DNA of 64,000 nucleotides from Cylicocyclus nassatus. Its lineage: Eukaryota > Nematoda > Chromadorea > Rhabditida > Strongylidae. The notes beneath the pieces were generated by a model. The model searched no databases, was not told the DNA's origin, and saw nothing but the letters and a program-made list of their open reading frames with translations. The translations under genes were made by a program, and so were the position numbers. The DNA lies in the NCBI GenBank assembly GCA_958299035.1, contig CATQJL010000001.1, positions 51,214,461-51,278,460 on the forward strand, in the 5' to 3' direction. This document shows, in pieces, positions 58,717 through 64,000 of this stretch (within the stretch, counting starts at the first letter, position 1; the number at the start of each line of letters is the position of its first letter).

Positions 58717-59392
58717 TACAGAGTGTCCCAAAAAGATGTGCACACTGTTGATCGTTAATAATTTTCTTGCTTTCATGTCTTTTGCCGAGCTTGAGGTACC
58801 ATACTATAGAGCGAGGTTCAACTTAGACTTACTCTATAGAGCGAATTGTTATCGCTTTTCATTACTGTAGGATTACGGTAAGAATTTTGTTGAGGATTTT
58901 AAGCCATTGAAAGCGGTATTTTGCCTCACAAAGGAATCCACACAAGCCAGAAGCTCCTGAACTGAGTTTATCGAAGTCGCTGATTTTAAATATGAAAGCT
59001 GCGATTCAGCATAATGCTTCTTTCATGAGTTATTTCAGGTTTGTGGTAGCAACTGTTTTTCCAATGCTCGTCAGAAATGACGCCATCAAAAAAGCTCGAA
59101 AAATCAATGAAATGTTATGTAGTGAATTCAGCACGCCTGAAAACCTTATTACACAAACTTCCAGATGGAGCTTTTTTTCATCAAAGGGGCTATTCCACAG
59201 TGGCGCTGTATGCTGAAACTTCATATCGTAATCCTACAGTAATGAAAAGTGACTGGTGATTTGCTCCGCACTACAAGTCTAAGCTGAACCTCGCTCAACA
59301 GAATATTACCTCAAGCTCGGTAAAAGACATGAAAGCAAGAAAGTTATCAACGATCGAACAGTGTGCACATCTTTTCGGGACACTTCGTGTAT
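58717..59392. mobile_element. ACAGGGTGTCCC mariner-like MITE, copy 3
   Basis: Ends TACAGAGTGTCCCAAAAAG and the complement of CTTTTCGGGACACTTCGTGTA, subterminal GATCGTTAATAA and AGCTTGAGGTACCAT mirrored, TA at the edges. About 676 bp. Confidence 0.8.
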
Positions 59393-59889
59393 GCATGCCC
59401 GGTCAATCCTTATTGTAGTAGTGTGGCGGAAGCAAAGGGTACCACAATTTTTTCACATTCTGAAAATTTATATTTCGATCAGCAATGGAAGGGGCATAAC
59501 GCAAATTTCGTCCGTACTTTCATCTACTCTGGCAACGCCTTTTCTGTCTCTTCCATAACCTTTGAAACTCCCAGCCGACTTGAAGAAATTGGACAGATTT
59601 TTTAGTACACATCTCTTGAAACTGCTCATAAATCAATGAGAAATCGAGTGGTCCATTGATCCGAAATGTGAAAGAAATCCAGACAAATAAAGTTGAAAGC
59701 CTTTTTTTAACCTACCGAAAGAATGAGCTCTCTGCGATGAGAAATTTATATCTTTCTACCCAAGAATGCCCAAAAAATTTTTAAAAATAAAAAAACACTC
59801 TAAATCTTCCGTTTTAAAGCGCTGAAACTTTCGAACCAATGTGCTTCAGACAAAACTTATAGACCTACTGTAGTGCTTCTCCGGATGAC

Positions 59890-60659
59890 TACTCTAACGA
59901 ACACACTCTTCAATTATACGAACTCGATGTTCGTATTGTTCTTTGAGCCGCGGAGAATGTGAAAGAAGAAATATAACATCATTTGCAGCTTATCAGTAGC
60001 TTTCACAGACCCGATGACCTTTGTTTATAATTCCAATGCTTCCGATATATAAGTCGATAATAAGACACGACAGATTCAATGTATGCGTATAACATTTATT
60101 TTCTTATTTTCTTGTTTTGTTTCTTCTCTTGTTCCTTTTATTCTTCTTATTACTTTGTTTGTTGCTTGCTTCGCAGATCACAGACCTTTTGGATAAACTA
60201 CACAGCCACAGACCCAAAAGTCACTTTTGCCATGATAAAGCTTTACTAAACACAGTTTGCTCATCTTCTACTTATTCACAGTCCCATTATTTCATGATTC
60301 TCTTCTTCATAGAGACGTCACAGTATTGAATATCCTTTTGCTTGCACTGTTCGTAGTTGTAGTGGGTTCGATTGTTTGCCTTGTTCTCACAGTCCTTTTG
60401 CTCTAGCCATTTGCATCTCTTTATGCTAGTTTAGGCTTAGGTCCTTTAGGTGACTTTAGCTTAGTTTATTAGGGTTAGTTTATTTTGATGTTTCGTTAAC
60501 GCATAATATTGTTTACCTTTCTAATAATAAAGTTTAATTACCCAAGTTTGAGGTTGCTCTCATCTCGTGCGTACGTGCAAGTGTAAGTCCCGCGTGGCAG
60601 CTATTGGTGTTCACAGCCCCCATAAACAATTCATACTCTAACGAACACACTCTTCAATT
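59890..60659 (+). mobile_element. 718-bp insert flanked by 26-bp direct repeats, carrying SL1
   Basis: Identical 26-bp repeats (TACTCTAACGAACACACTCT plus TCAATT) lie at 59890-59915 and 60634-60659. The insert 59916-60633 holds TATATAAG near 60049, a long pyrimidine tract ending TTCGCAG near 60177, an AATAAA near 60527, and directly after it an SL1 match (60532-60552). No open coding frame. A retroposed sequence with a long target duplication is the simplest reading. Confidence 0.6.
60532..60552 (+). other. SL1 spliced-leader sequence, 21 of 22 nt
   Basis: GTTTAATTACCCAAGTTTGA plus G matches the conserved nematode SL1 from its second base to its last; the first base is A instead of G. It is followed by GTTGCTCTCATC, not the GTAAAC of an SL RNA gene, and I see no Sm site downstream, so it is not an ordinary SL1 RNA gene. 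Confidence 0.85.
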
Positions 60660-60974
60660 CAGCAGCATGAAAATCACTAAATTAGCAAACGTTTTGTTGT
60701 AATCGATGAAAAATCATATGTGATAACATCTGCCATCAGAGCTGCAGTTATTTTCTAAGTGACTTATATTAAAGCATCTGATAACTTGGGTTAATTCAGT
60801 ATTAAGAAAGGATTCACACATACCCTCCAAAACCATAGCATTTTGTTTCATGATGAATAGTTAGTAAGTCGGAAAAGTTTTTCTTATCGCTTCTTGCATC
60901 CGCGCTTCAGAGGCACACGATCATATGGTACAAAACACATCTCATGCTATCTAGCAGAGCTTTTGCATTCTGAA

Positions 60975-61289
60975 ATGACCTTTGCCATTGTTCAATCATC
61001 ATTTCTTTGTGTTATAGTCATCATCAGCGCTGTGCTTATTGCGAAGGAATCTAAGGGTTTTCCGCTATCCAGGAAAAAGAAGTCAAGGTCTCATGAGTTC
61101 TCAGGTCAACGTCTGTCATTCAGCGCTTCATATGTAAGTTACTTTCTTGAAAAACTAGCAAAAATAGAAAATTTTCAAGATCGATGATTTTCACCTATTG
61201 CTGCTTTCTAGAGAAAGGATCATATCTATCCAGATGTTTGTGTATCTGCTGCTTTCTACATGGAGCTACAGGTGTCAGGCTTGCGTTAG
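60975..61289 (+). CDS. Candidate two-exon secreted peptide precursor, 78 aa
   Basis: Exon 60975-61133 (53 codons, phase 0) ends at a good donor GTAAGT; exon 61212-61289 follows CTGCTTTCTAG and ends in TAG. The start MTFAIVQSSFLCVIVIISAV is a convincing signal peptide, followed by a basic segment FPLSRKKKSRSHEF and, in exon 2, RKDHIYPDVCVSAAFYMELQ. The dibasic run is compatible with a neuropeptide-like precursor, but no repeated peptide is seen. A possible SL acceptor CTATCTAGCAG lies 28 bases before the ATG. Another donor after ELQ could extend the gene, so the C-terminus is uncertain. Confidence 0.4.
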
Positions 61290-61578
61290 AACTTCGCCCA
61301 CATTACCTCCGAGTATGCCGTATGTTATGTTGCTCAGGTCATCTATCTTAAGGCAAATGAATACTTTGTGGGACATCCCCAGAGATATCGTTCTGACAAT
61401 TTCTTGTTTTCAATAGCACTTTTGATTGCATTTCTGATGCCGTTTTTTGTTCGCATCGTCACATAACTCTTCTAGGGAGTTGCCCATGTCCTATGAACCT
61501 CTACGATGTAAATTTGTGTCCGCCTGTTGGTATTTGCTACCGGGATGTAAACGTAAGCAATGACGAGCTTTATAGCTA
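61290..61578. other. Possible further exons of the secreted-peptide gene
   Basis: 61476-61552 lies between an acceptor CTCTTCTAG and a donor GTAAGC and contains a cysteine-rich frame (CPCPMNLYDVNLCPPVGICY). Its phase does not join cleanly to the exon at 61212, so it is left out of the model. Confidence 0.25.
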
Positions 61579-62105
61579 TACAGTGTCCCAAATAATGTGC
61601 ACGCCGTTTGAGCACTGACAACTCCCTTGCTTTGAAGTCTTATGCCGTTCTTTGGATTCCCTTCTGTAAAACTGGTTTCAATCTAGATTTATTGTAGGGA
61701 GCGAATCTCCGATCTCTGTCGTTATTGCAGGGAAGTGGGAGTTTTGAGAAGGTTCCCATGTCATTAAGAGTCGTATTTTGCCTTGGAAAGAAACCAAACA
61801 AGCCAAAACCTCTTGTATTAAGCTAATGGAAATTGCTGATTCCAAATATGACATTTGGTTTTTGCAGACATCAACTTCATATTTAGAATGAGCAATGCAA
61901 GACTTACTAGATAATTCTTAGGTAAACTGAAACATCTGTTTTTCCAACGTTCTCCATAGTTTTGATTAAAATATTGAAAAATCTTTAAAAAACTTGTAAA
62001 AGGTCGTGTAACGAAATCAGTTTGCGTGCAAACTCTGCTGCACAGCATTCTAAATTTTGGGAATTTCTTTACCAAATGGCCTATTTTACCATAGCAGTTT
62101 ATGCC
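61579..62105. mobile_element. ACAGGGTGTCCC mariner-like MITE, copy 4, right end lost
   Basis: Left end TACAGTGTCCCAAATAATGTG and interior blocks (AAACCAAACAAGCC, GGCCTATTTTACCATAGC) match copies 2 and 3. Similarity stops near 62105, next to a perfect palindrome. Confidence 0.6.
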
Positions 62106-62109
62106 TGTA

Positions 62110-62146
62110 CCAGTTCAAAGCGCCGCTTCGCGGCGCTTTGAACTGG
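62110..62146. repeat. Perfect 17-bp stem, 3-nt loop
   Basis: CCAGTTCAAAGCGCCGC and its exact complement are separated by TTC. It sits where the fourth mariner-like copy is truncated. No U-run follows, so it is not a simple terminator. Confidence 0.9.
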
Positions 62147-62251
62147 CTGTTCTTGTGGAGTGAGAAGTGTTCAAAGGCTAGAACTTGTGAAGTTTTGTCT
62201 TCAAATCTTTTCGAGCCAAAAGTATAGCATAAAAACTTTAGGTATATACGT

Positions 62252-62850
62252 GTAGAGAGTAGTAAGTTACTTTCTAGCTCTCTAACTCTTCAACAACTCA
62301 AATAGCTCCATGCCACATGCTACCTTAGCTTCACTACAATCTTCTTAACTCGGATTAAGTGCTACTAAATGCTTGAATCCACTCCAGGGCTTTTATATCC
62401 GTGTCATAGTACCTTCCTCTCCCTCTCTTCCCCACCCCTACCCTCGTCCCATCCCCCCCCCCTCCCCGGCCCCTCCCAGCCCCCCGCACCTTACTGGTAC
62501 AGAATACAAACCCCATGTAGCATAATGCCTTTCAAGCACGCAAAATTTTTAAGTAGAAAGCACTGAAGAGTGGTAAGTTAGCCCCTAGCTCTTTAGCTCA
62601 TAAGAAACTCCAACAGTCCTTAACAGACTTGGACTCAAATAGCTGCACGCCACATGCTGTTAGCTTCATCAAAATCCTCTCAACGCTAGAACTTTTAAGG
62701 GGAAGCGTGCCACTAACTTGCTTGACTCCACTCCAGGCTTTTTTCTGTTCATGCCAAGTACATTCCTCTCTCCTCCCTTCCCCTCCCCCTTCCTCCCCTC
62801 TCCCCAGCTCCCCGCACCCTACTGGTACAGAACACGTAAATATCACTTTC
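62252..62850. repeat. Two tandem diverged units with pyrimidine tracts
   Basis: Units of about 310 bp (62252-62560 and 62565-62850) share GTAAGTTA, AGCTC, CTCAAATAGCT, GCCACATGCT, CACTCCAGG, a C/T-rich tract and TACTGGTACAGAA in the same order. Confidence 0.7.
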
Positions 62851-64000
62851 ATGTGTGCAATTTTCCTGCGTTTGAAGTTTTGAGCGGATTTTGCTTTTCT
62901 CTTTCCCTGCCCCCAGCCTCTTCCCCATTAGTTACCTACCTACGGAGAATAGAGAGGGAAGATTACGAACGAAATAATTAAACAGTTTCCAATAGAGTTT
63001 CCTAGAAGAAAAACTTATTATCTTCTAAAACTTTTTCTAAGTAGAAACTCTTTGAACATTTCTGCAATTATTGTCCTACTTTTCGGGTTCTCCTTCCTTG
63101 ACGCTGCCAACACAATGCGTAACCTCAAAGTTGCTTATCGAAAGTATGCCTAAGCTTTTCGCCAAAATTCAGCTTTTTATACAGTACCACACAGAATTTG
63201 CTGGCTAAGGTGCAGGCTATTCTACTCTACCAAAAGCTCCACCTGCGGCAATTCCTCATGAGGAGAGACCGCATTTCCCTCTTCTTCACTCTCAAATCGC
63301 ACCTACTGCTCAAACATCCTTTACCAAGTTTTCGAATAAAGTTCGACTTCTACTATTGGGATTCTACGCTTAACCTCAAAGTAATAAGTAAAATTCCATC
63401 CTACCCCGCCCCCTTTCCTCAGACTCTTTATGTAAGTGCTTACGATTTAACTTCCATTCACGAAACTTCATCTGCCATATTTCAATTTTCCCCCATTTTC
63501 CTTCCCTGAAAGCCTTTCTAGCCTTCACACTCCCTTTAGCTACAATGCGGTCAGAATCCCACTATTTTGCTCACAATATGAAATGTTAAACAAATACTAA
63601 AAATACCGCTGTTGGTGTATCAAAATCGAGAACTTTCATGAGGGTAAATCCCATCTGGGATTTCTGCTGCACCACTTACAACTTTGTAAAGCAGTGCTTT
63701 TGTACAATTAAGTTATAGAAATTGGCAACTAAAATAAATTGATACCAAAGTTGACACATCCTAATGGGCTAATTGAAATGAAGCGAGCTGTTACTTGGTG
63801 ACATAATGCTAATCGATAGTACTGTTTATGGACTTGGAGTTGAGCACGAAAGGGCATTCCAGTCAACATCTCGGAAGGCAGACATCCTGGGTGCATTCGG
63901 TGCATTCGAGACATAGCGACAAACGCATGAGTCACATGGTCCCCCCTGCGCTTTATTATAGAGTATGATACCAAAAGATCCTGCCGTAATCCTACTGTAA
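62851..64000. other. No gene recognised; partial MITE at right edge
   Basis: Pyrimidine-rich and AT-rich DNA; open frames (63198-63509 plus, 63729-63974 minus) are unsupported. The last bases (TGCCGTAATCCTACTGTAA) resemble the internal TACCGTAATCCTACAGTAAC of the ACAGGGTGTCCC family, so another copy may begin at the edge. Confidence 0.4.

Noticed and set aside
60117..60329. 70-codon frame with a hydrophobic Leu-rich start
   Set aside because: The hydrophobic run is the translation of a pyrimidine tract (TTTCTTCTCTTG...) and the frame lies within the SL1-bearing insert.
60532..60650. SL1 RNA gene
   Set aside because: After the leader the sequence lacks GTAAAC, the SL RNA stem-loops and an Sm-binding site.
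62369..62981. Proline/serine-rich frames
   Set aside because: Products of the C/T-rich tracts in a tandem duplication, with reverse-strand Gly/Glu shadows.

Overview
The window is eukaryotic and almost certainly nematode. Four observations support this: a ten-exon cuticle-collagen gene with the nematode N-terminal architecture, short introns with TTTCAG-type acceptors, a near-perfect copy of the spliced leader SL1, and Penelope-, RTE- and CR1-type retroelements beside many small inverted-repeat transposons. Sparse genes and heavy repeat load suggest a large-genome species such as a parasitic strongylid. That last step is inference, not proof.

Layout. 0-0.65 kb: 3' part of an unrecognised, frameshifted minus-strand gene. 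1-9 kb: nested miniature elements (ACAAGGG, GGCAGTGTC, GCGATT-hairpin and mariner-like families). 10.5-11.8 kb: decayed RTE reverse transcriptase with a 150-bp palindrome in it. 13.4-14.7 kb: minus-strand exons, one carrying a protein-kinase glycine loop of CK1/TTBK type. 17-22 kb: repeats and little else. 23.1-23.9 kb: a clean three-exon gene for a 79-aa protein. 24-34 kb: foldback elements and a few isolated exon candidates. 35-45.9 kb: retroelement graveyard, made of a decayed Penelope-like element (PLE), a decayed CR1-like LINE, and a PLE complex inserted into an RTE element and apparently rearranged by inversion between its own terminal repeats. 47.3-52 kb: six phase-consistent minus-strand exons of an unknown low-complexity protein. 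52.6-54.6 kb: nested hAT-like elements with exact 8-bp target duplications. 54.9-57.9 kb: cuticle collagen, minus strand. 58.7-62.1 kb: mariner-like elements, a 718-bp insert with 26-bp direct repeats carrying an SL1 sequence, and a candidate secreted-peptide gene. 62.2-64 kb: pyrimidine-rich duplication and unassigned DNA.

The host genes show no shared pathway. The collagen would act in the extracellular cuticle. The strongest unusual signals are hammerhead-like ribozyme motifs in the PLE terminal repeats, with covarying stem I between two PLE lineages; the SL1 copy outside an SL RNA gene; the PLE/RTE inversion; and a TTAA element whose empty site is present 4.5 kb away. Splice models were built by eye from GT/AG signals and reading phase; no transcript or database evidence was available.
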